This document shows, piece after piece, positions 47,652-56,261 of a DNA stretch of 64,000 nucleotides (positions are counted from its first letter, which is position 1; each line of letters opens with the position of its first letter). This DNA is from Chitinibacter bivalviorum. Lineage in GTDB: Bacteria > Pseudomonadota > Gammaproteobacteria > Burkholderiales > Chitinibacteraceae. A program made the translations under genes and the position numbers. The stretch lies in the NCBI RefSeq assembly GCF_013403565.1, contig NZ_CP058627.1, forward strand, positions 1 through 64,000, in the 5' to 3' direction. Below the pieces are notes generated by a model. The model saw only the letters and a program-made list of their open reading frames with translations. It did no database searches and was not told the origin of the DNA.

Positions 47652-48409
47652 AACGCCTCGGATTGATCAAGTGTTTATTGATACTCGTGCTTGGTATAGC
47701 TTCGCAGGCCATTTGGGCTGCTGAGCCTGCGGGTATACCCTTTATGTCATCAACGCAGACGGCGGGTGGCACGGCGTATTCCTTGCCGATTCAAACCTTG
47801 CTGTTTATGACGGCCTTGGGATTTTTGCCTGCGGTCTTGCTGATGATGACCGCATTTACGCGAATTGTGATTGTGCTGTCCTTGCTGCGTCAGGCGCTCG
47901 GCACCATGCAAAGCCCGCCGAATCAGGTCATTGTGGGATTATCGCTTTTTCTCACGCTGTTTGTGATGTCGCCCGTGCTCGATAAGATCTACACCACGGC
48001 ATATCAGCCTTATTCCGAGCAAAAAATGAGCTTTAACGAGGCTTTGGATAAAGGTGCTTTGCCACTCAAAGACTTTATGCTCAAACAAACGCGGCAAAAA
48101 GATTTGAGTTTCTTTATCGAGGTGTCGGGCGCTCAAGCGCCGCAAGGCCCAGAAGATGTCAGTTTGCGTGTTTTGGTGCCCGCATTTGTCACCAGTGAGC
48201 TCAAAACTGCGTTTCAGATCGGCTTTATGGTCATTATTCCATTCTTGATTATCGACTTGGTGGTGGCCAGTATCTTGATGGGGATGGGGATGATGATGGT
48301 GTCGCCCGTCATGATCTCGTTGCCGTTTAAGTTGATGCTGTTTGTACTGGTTGATGGCTGGACGCTCTTGATGGGGTCCTTGGTGCAAAGTTTTTATGTG
48401 GGGACTTAG
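47648..48409 (+). CDS. fliP: Flagellar export gate protein FliP
   Basis: 253 aa with cleavable signal sequence, four helices, and the family block [26 protein letters not shown] (read as [17 protein letters not shown]). SPPNQV and EVSGAQAP lie in the periplasmic loop. Core of the FliPQR export channel. Its stop directly abuts the fliQ start. Confidence 0.97.
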   Translation: MKRLGLIKCLLILVLGIASQAIWAAEPAGIPFMSSTQTAGGTAYSLPIQTLLFMTALGFLPAVLLMMTAFTRIVIVLSLLRQALGTMQSPPNQVIVGLSLFLTLFVMSPVLDKIYTTAYQPYSEQKMSFNEALDKGALPLKDFMLKQTRQKDLSFFIEVSGAQAPQGPEDVSLRVLVPAFVTSELKTAFQIGFMVIIPFLIIDLVVASILMGMGMMMVSPVMISLPFKLMLFVLVDGWTLLMGSLVQSFYVGT

Positions 48410-48679
48410 ATGAGCCCAGAAACGGTCGTCACCTTGCTACAACGTGCCATGGAAGTGATGGTGCTGCTGTGTGGGCCTGTATTGCTTGCAACGCTGGTTG
48501 CGGGTTTGATTATCAGTATTTTTCAGGCCGCCACGCAGATCAATGAAGCTACCTTGTCGTTTATCCCCAAATTGCTGATCGCTTTTTTGGTGATGGTGCT
48601 CGCAGGGCCGTGGATGATTGAAACCATGACGGATTACATGACGCGCCTGTATCAAAGCATTCCGCAAGTGATCGGTTAA
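48410..48679 (+). CDS. fliQ: Flagellar export gate protein FliQ
   Basis: 89 aa, two membrane helices with the conserved FQAATQINEATLSFIPKL loop. Fourth-from-last gene product needed for the export gate; followed unusually by a 103-bp gap before fliR. Confidence 0.96.
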   Translation: MSPETVVTLLQRAMEVMVLLCGPVLLATLVAGLIISIFQAATQINEATLSFIPKLLIAFLVMVLAGPWMIETMTDYMTRLYQSIPQVIG

Positions 48680-48782
48680 GCCATAAGACACAAATCCCCA
48701 CGCTGCGACACTGCGTCTTGCCGTACCCTGTGTACAGTCTTCGACTCAGCGCTTTGCGTGACTATTTTAGGTTGATATTTCG

Positions 48783-49568
48783 ATGTGGGTTGTGACGCAG
48801 GCGCAGATCGAGGTTTGGCTGGCCTTATTTTGGTGGCCATTTTTGCGCATTATGGGCACTTTGCTCTCTGATCCAGTCTTTTCCAATCGCCGCACGCCGG
48901 TGCGGATCCGCGTCGGCTTTGCGATTGTGCTGACCTTGGTGGTGGTGCCGATTTTACCGCCGATGCCGACGGTGCCTGTTGTTTCTCCCGATGGGATGCT
49001 CATCGCTGCGCGCGAATTGATTATCGGCTTGTCGATTGGTTTTGTGATGCGCCTTGTCTTTACCGCGGTGGAAATGGCGGGGCATTTGGCGGGTTTGCAG
49101 ATGGGTTTGGGCTTTGCCTCATTTTATGACCCGCAAACTTCGGCCAACACCTTGGCCGTTGCGCAGCTGATGAGTCTACTCATGATCCTGCTGTTTTTAA
49201 GCATGAATGGCCATTTAATGATGCTGCGCGTCTTGCTGGAAAGCCTTGTGCAGTTGCCGGTGGGGCAATTGCATTTGAATGCCAAGGGATTTCAGCTGAT
49301 TGCCAATTACGGCGGTGTGATTTTTCGGGCAGGGGTCATGCTCTCTATCCCCGTGATTGCTGCATTGCTGATTACCAATTTGTCGATTGGTGTGATGACG
49401 CGTGCCGCGCCGCAATTGAATGTGTTTGCGATTGGCTTTCCGATTACCTTGGCAATCGGGTTTGGTACGCTGTATTACTCTTTACCCTTTATGGTGCCTG
49501 AAATTGACCATTTGCTCGCTGAATACACGCGGAGTATGGGCAATATCCTGTCGACCTTTGGTCGCTAG
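48783..49568 (+). CDS. fliR: Flagellar export gate protein FliR
   Basis: 261 aa, six hydrophobic helices, completing the FliPQR complex. Conserved MGLGFASFYDP and AAPQLNVFAIGFPITL blocks are visible. Last gene of the plus-strand flagellar operon; an inverted repeat that also overlaps the folE2 promoter lies 34 bp beyond its stop. Confidence 0.96.
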   Translation: MWVVTQAQIEVWLALFWWPFLRIMGTLLSDPVFSNRRTPVRIRVGFAIVLTLVVVPILPPMPTVPVVSPDGMLIAARELIIGLSIGFVMRLVFTAVEMAGHLAGLQMGLGFASFYDPQTSANTLAVAQLMSLLMILLFLSMNGHLMMLRVLLESLVQLPVGQLHLNAKGFQLIANYGGVIFRAGVMLSIPVIAALLITNLSIGVMTRAAPQLNVFAIGFPITLAIGFGTLYYSLPFMVPEIDHLLAEYTRSMGNILSTFGR

Positions 49569-49601
49569 TAGCGAAATACAATCGATGTGATTGAAATTGA
49601 C

Positions 49602-49644
49602 AATACCCGACAAGTTTACTCGGGTATTGGGCTTCTGGTATAAT
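49602..49644 (+). promoter_or_regulatory. folE2 promoter with overlapping perfect inverted repeat
   Basis: Extended -10 TGGTATAAT (49636-49644) with a weak -35 TTTACT 17 bp upstream. AATACCCGA (49602-49610) and TCGGGTATT (49620-49628) form a perfect 9-bp inverted repeat with a 9-nt spacer, covering the -35. It could be an operator or the fliR terminator (no T-run follows). Confidence 0.55.
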
Positions 49645-49674
49645 CGTCTCAGTTTTGAAAATTGAGAGAATTTC

Positions 49675-50463
49675 ATGAGCGCAGCGATTGCCGACGTGCA
49701 AAACACCCCTGATGTTCGCAATATTGCGATCAATAAAGTGGGGATTAAATCGATCCGTCACCCGATTAAGGTGGCCGATCGCGCCGATGGCGTGCAGCAC
49801 ACCGTGGCCGTATTTGATATGTATGTGTACCTGCCGCAGCATTTCAAAGGCACACACATGTCGCGCTTTATCGAGATTCTCAATAGCCACGAGAAAGAAA
49901 TCTCGGTCGAGTCACTCGAAAGCATCGTACGCGAAATGTGTACTCGCCTCGAGGCTGAATCGGGCTACCTCGAAATGCGCTTTCCATTTTTCATCAACAA
50001 AACCGCACCAGTATCCGGTGTGCAAAGTTTGATGGATTATGAAGTTTCGCTGATTGGCGAAGTGAAAAACGGTGTGTTTAGTCAACGACTCAAAGTACTC
50101 GTGCCGGTGACGAGCTTGTGTCCTTGCTCGAAGAAAATCTCTGCCTATGGCGCGCACAATCAGCGCTCGCACGTGACGGTGGATGCCGAGCTGGGTGAGA
50201 ATATCTGGATCGAAGAAATCGTTGAGCTGGTTGAAAAACAAGCGTCGTGCGAGTTGTTCAGCTTGCTCAAACGTACCGATGAGAAATACGTCACTGAGCG
50301 CGCGTATGACAACCCGAAATTTGTCGAAGACATGGTGCGCGATGTGGCGGCCAGCCTGAATGCTGAGCCGCGGATTGTGGCGTATGTGCTGGAGGCGGAG
50401 AATTTTGAGTCGATCCATAATCATTCGGCGTATGCGCTGATCGAACACGACAAACGAAACTGA
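49675..50463 (+). CDS. folE2: GTP cyclohydrolase I type B (FolE2)
   Basis: 262 aa. Makes dihydroneopterin triphosphate from GTP for folate synthesis. Family marks are [24 protein letters not shown] (read as [11 protein letters not shown], with the metal-binding Cys, then GAHNQR) and the C-terminal [12 protein letters not shown]. FolE2 can use metals other than zinc. No Zur-like box was recognised upstream. It stands alone after the flagellar operon. Confidence 0.95.
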   Translation: MSAAIADVQNTPDVRNIAINKVGIKSIRHPIKVADRADGVQHTVAVFDMYVYLPQHFKGTHMSRFIEILNSHEKEISVESLESIVREMCTRLEAESGYLEMRFPFFINKTAPVSGVQSLMDYEVSLIGEVKNGVFSQRLKVLVPVTSLCPCSKKISAYGAHNQRSHVTVDAELGENIWIEEIVELVEKQASCELFSLLKRTDEKYVTERAYDNPKFVEDMVRDVAASLNAEPRIVAYVLEAENFESIHNHSAYALIEHDKRN

Positions 50464-50616
50464 TGCATTGGGCGGCTGCGCCTGCTCGCCTTGACGCCAG
50501 CCGATGCTCGGAATGCTCATGGACTTTGTGTCCATTCCGCTTCCTGTGCTTCGGGTGACGGCAACGCGCTTTGGCTCGCTCGCCCACTTCAATCAGTTTG
50601 GACTATTTAAACGACG
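50464..50616. other. Structured intergenic segment after folE2
   Basis: About 150 bp between the folE2 stop and its terminator, containing the nested hairpin GGAATG...ATGGAC-TTTGT-GTCCAT...CC around 50510-50540. No gene is seen. It ends GGACTATTT, close to GTGACTATTTT in the fliQ-fliR gap, a weak hint of a shared repeat. Confidence 0.4.
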
Positions 50617-50642
50617 AAAAGGCTCCACTTGGAGCCTTTTCT
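50617..50642 (+). terminator. Terminator downstream of folE2
   Basis: AAAAGGCTCC-ACTT-GGAGCCTTTTCT, strong stem and T-run, about 155 nt after the folE2 stop and just before the next gene. Confidence 0.88.
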
Positions 50643-50671
50643 ATTGCCGCGCAATTTACTAGAGAAAACCG

Positions 50672-50911
50672 ATGTATATTATTTTGATTGGCTACTTATT
50701 TGTTGTGATTATGATGTCGCTCGGGGCGGGGAGTATTACTGTCGGGGTCTTTTATTTCCTGTTTTTGGCGGTATTACCCACCTGGGGTTTATTGGCGCTC
50801 AAGCGCAGTATTCAACGCAGTAAGGCCGCTAAAGCCGCTGAGTTGGCGGAGCGCGAAGCCACGCTAACAGCATCTGAAGCAGTCACTGAGTCGGCGAATG
50901 AGCGACATTAA
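50672..50911 (+). CDS. Small membrane protein of unknown function
   Basis: 79 aa: two hydrophobic segments (IILIGYLFVVIMMSLGAG and VGVFYFLFLAVLPTWGLLAL) followed by a charged, Ala/Glu-rich cytoplasmic tail (about 45-79). No family recognised. Its end overlaps the following acetyltransferase gene by 14 bp, which supports it as a real gene in a two-gene unit. There is no strong ribosome-binding site. Confidence 0.65.
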   Translation: MYIILIGYLFVVIMMSLGAGSITVGVFYFLFLAVLPTWGLLALKRSIQRSKAAKAAELAEREATLTASEAVTESANERH

Positions 50912-51464
50912 AACGTTTGCCACAGTGCAAACCTTGCCAACGCCACGCCTGACCTTGCGCGATTGGCGAGATAGCGATCTGCCCGCGTTTGCGGTACTGG
51001 GCGCCGATCCTGAAGTGATGCGCTATTTTCCTGCACTACTCAGTGAGGCCGAGAGTGATGATTTTGCTGCGCAGATTCGTGCGCGTTTACAGCAATATGG
51101 CTGGGGGTTTTGGGCGTTAGAGCTGCGTGAAACGCGCGAAGTTATCGGGATGGCGGGGCTCAATATCCCGCGTGTTCCGCTGCCGTTTATGCCGTGCGTC
51201 GAAATCGGCTGGCGGCTAGCACGCCCGTATTGGGGGCAAGGTTTGGCGTATGAGGCTGCGGCTGCTGCGCTGGCGTTTGGCTTTGATGAGTTGCAATTAG
51301 ACGAGATCGTCGCGTTTACCGCGCTCGGCAATCTACGCTCGCAAGCACTGATGCAGCGATTGCAGATGCGCAAAGACGACGCGGCTGAATTTGATCATCC
51401 CGTACTACCAGTCGGGCACGCACTGCGCCGACATTGCTTGTATAGAATTGCTCGGGGTATATAA
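50898..51464 (+). CDS. GNAT acetyltransferase, RimJ/RimL-like
   Basis: 188 aa. Starts with the family LPTPRLTLRDWRDSDLPAFA, then EIGWRLARPYWGQGLAYEAA (acetyl-CoA binding site, QGLAYEA) and ALMQRLQM. Acetylates an amino group of a protein N-terminus or small molecule; substrate not predictable. Translationally coupled to the small membrane protein gene. The stop overlaps a GGGTATATAA motif. Confidence 0.88.
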   Translation: MSDIKTFATVQTLPTPRLTLRDWRDSDLPAFAVLGADPEVMRYFPALLSEAESDDFAAQIRARLQQYGWGFWALELRETREVIGMAGLNIPRVPLPFMPCVEIGWRLARPYWGQGLAYEAAAAALAFGFDELQLDEIVAFTALGNLRSQALMQRLQMRKDDAAEFDHPVLPVGHALRRHCLYRIARGI

Positions 51465-51466
51465 AT

Positions 51467-51491
51467 AAAGGCCAATCTAGGATTGGCCTTT
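51467..51491. terminator. Bidirectional terminator between GNAT and ZIP genes
   Basis: AAAGGCCAATC-TAG-GATTGGCCTTT, perfect 11-bp stem, between convergent genes. Confidence 0.88.
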
Positions 51492-51516
51492 GTATTGATA
51501 CTTGCGGATGTATATT

Positions 51517-52449
51517 TCAATGCGGCATAAAGTGGTGCAGCAAGGCAATGGGCATGGCACCCGCGATCATCAATAACACTTGATGAATAGTGTCTTTGAT
51601 ATGCGGGCGTTTGTGCAGGGTAGGAATCAAGTCGGCGATCGCCACATAAATTAGGCTGGCCGCGCCGAGCGCCAATAAATAGGGCTGCGCCGTTTCGACG
51701 ATGCTCAGCGAAAAGTAGGCCAGCAAACCACCCGCGAGCGCAGCGAGCGAAGACAATAAATTAAACAGCAGCGCCTTGGCCTTGCTATAGCCCGAGTGTA
51801 GCAGCACGATAAAATCGCCGACTTCCTGCGGAATTTCATGCGCAATAATCGCCACCGCCGTCGCAATGCCGACCGACGTATCGGCCATAAACGCGGCCGC
51901 AATCACCGCGCCATCGAGAAAATTATGGAAGGTATCGCCGATCATAATCATCATGCCGGCACGGCCATGATCGTTGCCATGGGAATGCCCATGCGAATGG
52001 CCGTGTCCATGATGGTCATCGTGGCGATGCTCGTGGGCAGAGCCTTCTAGTTCTTCACAGGATTCATGGTGACAATGCCGCCAGATCACCAGCTTCTCCA
52101 TGATAAAGAAGATGAAAATACCGAGTAAAATCGTCAGCGAAATGGCTTCTGGGCTGGCGTGAGGGGCTTGTTCAGCGACGGCAGTGACGGCGCTGGACGC
52201 CGCATGATGCGCATCTTGCAAAAAGCCGAGTTCGCCAGCGCCGTGGGCATGCTCATCGTGACCACCATGACTACCGAAGGCATGCGGCAAAATCTCAAGA
52301 AACACGGCCGCCAGCAAAGAGCCGACGGCAAAAGAAACGAGCTTGGGAATCCAGTTCGGCTTGGCAAAATACGCCATTGCGGCGGCGGCCATTACGCTGA
52401 GCAAACTGCCCAGCAGGCTCATCGTAATGATCCAGCTTAAAGTCGACAT
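51517..52449 (-). CDS. ZIP-family metal (zinc/iron) transporter
   Basis: 310 aa with eight hydrophobic helices. Metal-site motifs are MIGDTFHNFLDGAVI (TM4) and IIAHEIPQEVGDF (TM5). Two His-rich cytoplasmic or periplasmic loops (SHGGHDEHAHGAG; HRHDDHHGHGHSHGHSHGND) probably buffer metal. I start it at the ATG at 52449 (MSTLSW), with AGGA about 11 nt upstream; an in-frame ATG at 52518 would add a leader-like 23 residues but lacks a ribosome site. Confidence 0.88.
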   Translation of the reverse strand: MSTLSWIITMSLLGSLLSVMAAAAMAYFAKPNWIPKLVSFAVGSLLAAVFLEILPHAFGSHGGHDEHAHGAGELGFLQDAHHAASSAVTAVAEQAPHASPEAISLTILLGIFIFFIMEKLVIWRHCHHESCEELEGSAHEHRHDDHHGHGHSHGHSHGNDHGRAGMMIMIGDTFHNFLDGAVIAAAFMADTSVGIATAVAIIAHEIPQEVGDFIVLLHSGYSKAKALLFNLLSSLAALAGGLLAYFSLSIVETAQPYLLALGAASLIYVAIADLIPTLHKRPHIKDTIHQVLLMIAGAMPIALLHHFMPH

Positions 52450-52584
52450 CGGTATAAATCCTGCAGATGCAACACTGTAACACAAAAATGCCATCCCCAA
52501 CATGAGAAAGGTTCTCATCCATGCAACTCGCTGCGTTCAAATTGCATGGTTTGACCATTTTGCACGACAAGTGGCTATTTTGGT

Positions 52585-52613
52585 TTGACACTCCATGTCA
52601 GCCTGCCTAATTC
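52585..52613 (+). promoter_or_regulatory. Promoter of the Hint-domain gene
   Basis: TTGACA (52585-52590) and TAATTC (52608-52613), 17-bp spacer. The small dyad TGACA-CTCCA-TGTCA (52586-52600) overlaps the -35. Confidence 0.6.
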
Positions 52614-52642
52614 TCAAGGCTACAAAATAAAGGGGTAAGAAA

Positions 52643-53344
52643 ATGGGTTTTGTTGCGGGCACCTTGGTGCATACCAAGGACGGTTTGCGAGCGATCGAGT
52701 CGCTACAAGTCGGGGATTGGGTCTTGGCGAAGGATGAATCCGGTCAAGGCGATACGGCCTACAAACAGGTACTGAAAACGCTTCGTTTTGAAGACAAGGA
52801 AATTTGGTATCTAGAGTTTGGCTGGATGCGAACGAGTGACAAGCCGCAGCCAGAGGTTTGGGAAGGCTTTTTGACGTGCACCCGAAATCACCCATTCTGG
52901 GTCCGAGGCCGACATGGAAAAGTCAATGGCTTGGAACAAGTGGTGTGCGATGAATATACGCCACATGATGTTTGGCGCCGCGCAGATCTGCTAGAACCCG
53001 GCATGGTACTCGAGCTGGCCAATGGCGATTTGGTTGAAGTAAAAGCTTCGTTATATCTGGCGCAGACCGAAAAGGAACATGTTGGTTTTATCCAAGGAAA
53101 TGGAGCTCCCGAGGCTTGGCAATATGATCTGGATGGCCGCTTGGTTGAGTTTGGCCCAGCAGGACCAACGACCGATATGCGGATATTCCCAGAGTTGGTG
53201 TACAACGAAGCACTGGAAGGTAAGGGTGACGAATTCGAGTTTCCGGTGTACCGCACGACGGTGTACAACATCGAGGTCGAAGACTTCCATACCTACTACG
53301 TCGGCGAGATGGGCGTTTGGGTGCAGAGTGAAGTGGAGTCGTAA
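52643..53344 (+). CDS. Stand-alone Hint (Hedgehog/intein-type) domain protein
   Basis: 233 aa consisting only of a polymorphic-toxin-type Hint domain. Block A reads MGFVAGTLVHTKDG where active Hint domains have CFVAGT: the nucleophile Cys1 is Gly directly after the start Met. Block B TRNH (80-83) is intact. The C-terminal block reads VYNIEVEDFHTYYVGEMGVWVQSE, with QS (228-229) in place of the His-Asn pair used for C-terminal cleavage. No extein, toxin or immunity gene flanks it. It has its own promoter, an AAGGGG ribosome site and a strong terminator, so it looks like a maintained gene. Confidence 0.85.
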   Translation: MGFVAGTLVHTKDGLRAIESLQVGDWVLAKDESGQGDTAYKQVLKTLRFEDKEIWYLEFGWMRTSDKPQPEVWEGFLTCTRNHPFWVRGRHGKVNGLEQVVCDEYTPHDVWRRADLLEPGMVLELANGDLVEVKASLYLAQTEKEHVGFIQGNGAPEAWQYDLDGRLVEFGPAGPTTDMRIFPELVYNEALEGKGDEFEFPVYRTTVYNIEVEDFHTYYVGEMGVWVQSEVES

Positions 53345-53345
53345 T

Positions 53346-53380
53346 AAACGAAAAGGACGCTGAGCGTCCTTTTCGTTTTT
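53346..53380. terminator. Bidirectional terminator between Hint gene and pgeF
   Basis: AAACGAAAAGGACGC-TGA-GCGTCCTTTTCGTTT followed by further Ts; perfect 15-bp stem. Confidence 0.92.
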
Positions 53381-54110
53381 ATGCGAGCCAAATCAAACTC
53401 GCCAACCGTCCTGTTTGTCCGTCGCGGCGGTAGCTAAAATAGGTCTCGGCTTGCGTCACGGTGCATTGATCGCCACCATAAATCGCAGTAATACCTAGGG
53501 TATGTAAGCGCTGGTGAGCCAATAGATAGATATTCGCCAGCCATTTACCCCCGCCTTGCGCCACAAAAGCTTGTTCGGCTTGCTCATCAATCGCCATAAA
53601 AGCGGCACGTACTTCGTCGCCGACTTCAAAGGCGCTTGGGCCGATGGCAGGCCCGAGCCAGACGAGGATGTCGCTGGCAGGGCAATCCATTTTGGCGACC
53701 GTCGCTTCGATCACGCCATTGCACAGGCCACGCCAACCCGCGTGCGCTGCGGCAACCACGGTGCCTGCGCGATCACAAAACAATAGCGGCAGGCAGTCGG
53801 CGGTCATTACGACACTCACCGCGCCACGCTGGCGTGTGTAGCTCGCATCGGCGTCGATGGGGCTGGTCACGCTGGCGGCGTCTACCACATCAACGCCATG
53901 TACTTGATTGAGCCAAGCTGGCGCTTGCGGCAGCGCTTGCGTGAGCAAGGCGCGATTGGCTGCGACATGCTCAGGCAAGTCGCTGACGTGGCTACCCAGG
54001 TTAAAGCTGCCAAATGGCGGCAAACTGACTCCGCCGAGGCGGGTAGTTTGCAGCGCTTTGACGTTCGCTGGCGCTGGCCAGTTTGGCGTAATGAGGTGCG
54101 GCTGATTCAA
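53379..54110 (-). CDS. pgeF: Peptidoglycan editing factor PgeF (YfiH/LACC1 family)
   Basis: 243 aa. Conserved metal-site blocks NQVHGVDVV, MTADCLPLLFCD and AAAHAGWRGLCNGVI are present. Members remove mis-incorporated amino acids from peptidoglycan precursors and show purine nucleosidase or polyphenol oxidase activity in vitro. It lies 3 bp behind rluD, the common proteobacterial rluD-pgeF pair. Confidence 0.93.
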   Translation of the reverse strand: MNQPHLITPNWPAPANVKALQTTRLGGVSLPPFGSFNLGSHVSDLPEHVAANRALLTQALPQAPAWLNQVHGVDVVDAASVTSPIDADASYTRQRGAVSVVMTADCLPLLFCDRAGTVVAAAHAGWRGLCNGVIEATVAKMDCPASDILVWLGPAIGPSAFEVGDEVRAAFMAIDEQAEQAFVAQGGGKWLANIYLLAHQRLHTLGITAIYGGDQCTVTQAETYFSYRRDGQTGRLASLIWLA

Positions 54111-54113
54111 GGC

Positions 54114-55166
54114 TTATTCCCGAACGTAGATCAATTCACAATCGTGATCGTCGTCTTCATCGTCGTCCTCGTCATATTTGTCTTTGGCGAGTTCGAGATC
54201 AGCGCGCAGCGTAAAAATCAATTGCTCCAGATCGTGCGGAATTGGCGCTTTCCATTCCATGGTTTTACCCGTAGTTGGGTGAACCAGAGATAGCTTGCGT
54301 GCGTGTAGCGCTTGGCGATTGAGTTCTTCTAGCGCCATGCGCACTTCGGGTGAAATATCGAGCTTCGGCGGCGTGCCATAAACCTGATCGGCTGCCAGCG
54401 AATGCTTGAGGTGCGCCATGTGCACGCGAATCTGGTGGGTGCGGCCTGTTTCGAGGCGACATTCGATCAGCGTGTAATCGGCAAATTTTTCCAGCACCAA
54501 ATAATGTGTGATGGATTCTTTGCCAGTGTGAACGACGGCCATTTTGGTGCGTTCGCGCGGATGACGGCCAATTGGAGCATCCACCGTACCATCGCGTTTG
54601 ATATTGCCACGCGCCACGGCCAGATAGTGGCGTTTTACGGTGCGGGCTTGAAGTTGTTGAACAAGGTTGTTTTGTGCGGGCAAAGTGCGCGCGACGACCA
54701 TCAGGCCGCTGGTGTCTTTATCAAGGCGGTGGACAATACCCGCGCGCGGGATTTGCCGAACTTCGGGGTAATGAAAGAGTAGGGCATTGAGTAGTGTACC
54801 TTCCCAATTGCCGCTGCCGGGGTGGACCACCAAGCCCGCAGGCTTGTTGATCACGATCAGCGCGTCGTCTTCGTAGACTACGTCCAACGGAATATCTTCC
54901 GCCGCGAAGGCCACTTCGTTCGGATCGGCTTGTACGTTAACCGTGAGAGTTTCCCCGCCCCAGAGCTTGGTTTTAGTGGTCGCGGCAGCGCCATCCACCG
55001 TCACCTGGCCATCTTTAATCCAAGTAGCCAAGCGTGAGCGTGAAAAATCAGGCAAAATCTTCGCCAGCGCCGCGTCCAGTCGTGTACCTGCCAAGTCGGC
55101 GGGCACAGTCAAAACACGGGTGTCTGAGAAGTCGTTATAATCGTCGAGTTCAATATCGGATTGCAT
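54114..55166 (-). CDS. rluD: 23S rRNA pseudouridine synthase RluD
   Basis: 350 aa. N-terminal S4 domain (RLDAALAKILPDFSRSRLATWI), catalytic block HRLDKDTSGLMVVAR with the active Asp, ETGRTHQIRVH, and an unusual acidic C-terminal tail (KYDEDDDEDDDHD). Modifies helix 69 of 23S rRNA. Its ATG at 55166 is 1 bp from the divergent bamD ATG at 55168, so each gene's promoter must lie in the other's coding sequence. Another in-frame ATG at 55169 is possible. Confidence 0.95.
   Translation of the reverse strand: MQSDIELDDYNDFSDTRVLTVPADLAGTRLDAALAKILPDFSRSRLATWIKDGQVTVDGAAATTKTKLWGGETLTVNVQADPNEVAFAAEDIPLDVVYEDDALIVINKPAGLVVHPGSGNWEGTLLNALLFHYPEVRQIPRAGIVHRLDKDTSGLMVVARTLPAQNNLVQQLQARTVKRHYLAVARGNIKRDGTVDAPIGRHPRERTKMAVVHTGKESITHYLVLEKFADYTLIECRLETGRTHQIRVHMAHLKHSLAADQVYGTPPKLDISPEVRMALEELNRQALHARKLSLVHPTTGKTMEWKAPIPHDLEQLIFTLRADLELAKDKYDEDDDEDDDHDCELIYVRE
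55136..55141 (+). promoter_or_regulatory. Candidate -10 of bamD inside rluD
   Basis: TATAAT 27 bp before the bamD ATG, within the rluD coding region. The -35 is weak (AACACG region). Confidence 0.45.
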
Positions 55167-55167
55167 C

Positions 55168-55968
55168 ATGTATAAGATTCTACCTCGAATCCTCGTTTCT
55201 GCCTTGCTCATTAGCTTAATGGTTGCCTGCGCAGGGCCCGGCACTAGCAATGATGAGACTAAAGGCTGGTCAGCGGACAAGCTGTATTCTGAAGCCAAAT
55301 CAGCGCAAGCTAGCCGTGAGTACGATAAGTCAAACAAGTATTTTGAACGCCTTGAAGCGCGTTATCCCTATGGCAAGTTTGCTCAACAAGCCCAGTTGGA
55401 GATCGCCTACAACTATTACAAAGACCAAGAACAAGCGCTGGCGTTGGCGGCCATTGACCGCTTTATGAAGCAAAATCCAGCGCACCCTAGCTTGGATTAC
55501 GCGCTGTATCTAAAGGGTTTGGTTACTTTTACCGAGATTCAGGGCTTTTTAGCTGCGATCTCGCAGCAAGATTTGTCTGAGCGCGACCCTAAAGCGGCCC
55601 GTGAATCATTCAATACTTTCCGCGAATTAACGACCCGCTTCCCTGATAGTAAATATTACCGTGATGCACAATTGCGCATGGGCTATCTCATTGGTGCATT
55701 GGCCAATTATGAGCTGCATGTGGGGCGTTATTATTATAAACGCGGCGCTTACCTTGCTGCGGCAAATCGCGGTAAGGCGCTGATTGATAATTTTAGTAAT
55801 ACCAAGCAGGTCGAAGGTGCATTGGCTTTGATGTATCACTCTTACGATAAATTGGGTATGACAGCCTATCGTGATGATACCAAGCGCATCTTGATGCAAA
55901 ACTTCCCCAATAGTCAGGCGCTAGAGAAAGACATGACCGTCGATATCTACTGGTGGGCCCCAATTTAA
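55168..55968 (+). CDS. bamD: Outer-membrane assembly lipoprotein BamD (ComL)
   Basis: 266 aa. Lipoprotein signal ends LISLMVAC, followed by tandem TPR-like repeats (WSADKLYSEAKSAQASREYD; FERLEARYPYGKFAQQAQLE; and further) over about 35-245. Essential subunit of the BAM complex that inserts barrel proteins. Divergent from rluD as in Neisseria. Followed by the Ala-Glu-Glu tRNA operon. Confidence 0.95.
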   Translation: MYKILPRILVSALLISLMVACAGPGTSNDETKGWSADKLYSEAKSAQASREYDKSNKYFERLEARYPYGKFAQQAQLEIAYNYYKDQEQALALAAIDRFMKQNPAHPSLDYALYLKGLVTFTEIQGFLAAISQQDLSERDPKAARESFNTFRELTTRFPDSKYYRDAQLRMGYLIGALANYELHVGRYYYKRGAYLAAANRGKALIDNFSNTKQVEGALALMYHSYDKLGMTAYRDDTKRILMQNFPNSQALEKDMTVDIYWWAPI

Positions 55969-55986
55969 AATATTTTGGTAAAAGGC

Positions 55987-56015
55987 TTGACGAGCGCGCG
56001 TAAGGTCACTATTAT
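55987..56015 (+). promoter_or_regulatory. Promoter of the Ala-Glu-Glu tRNA operon
   Basis: TTGACG (55987-55992) and TATTAT (56010-56015), spacer 17, GC-rich discriminator (TCGCG). Same hexamers as the promoter at 10013-10041. Confidence 0.75.
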
Positions 56016-56028
56016 TCGCGTCTCTTTT

Positions 56029-56104
<76 letters not shown>

Positions 56105-56155
56105 AATTAGAAGAGTTGTGTGTTAGCCTCAAGACATGTAATTCAGTAGTACGTA

Positions 56156-56231
56156 GTCCCTATCGTCTAGAGGCCTAGGACACTGCCCTTTCACGGCGGC
56201 AACCGGGGTTCGAATCCCCGTGGGGACGCCA
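56156..56231 (+). tRNA. tRNA-Glu(TTC), variant copy
   Basis: 76 nt with CCA, anticodon TTC. The D-arm and variable region differ from the three identical copies (CGTCTAGAGGCCTAGGAC), but the 3' 14 bp recognised by the integrative element are unchanged. Confidence 0.96.
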
Positions 56232-56261
56232 GTTTAGATTGATATGTAGTAAAAAGTTTAA

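Noticed and set aside
49569..49674. Zur box upstream of folE2
   Set aside because: The inverted repeat present does not resemble the known GTTATANNATAAC-type Zur sequence.
49912..50592. 226-codon minus-strand frame
   Set aside because: It is antisense to folE2, which is a well conserved enzyme; no ribosome site or homology is apparent.
53345..53378. Toxin or immunity gene after the Hint protein
   Set aside because: Only a terminator separates it from the convergent pgeF; upstream is the divergent ZIP gene. No extein-coding sequence exists.
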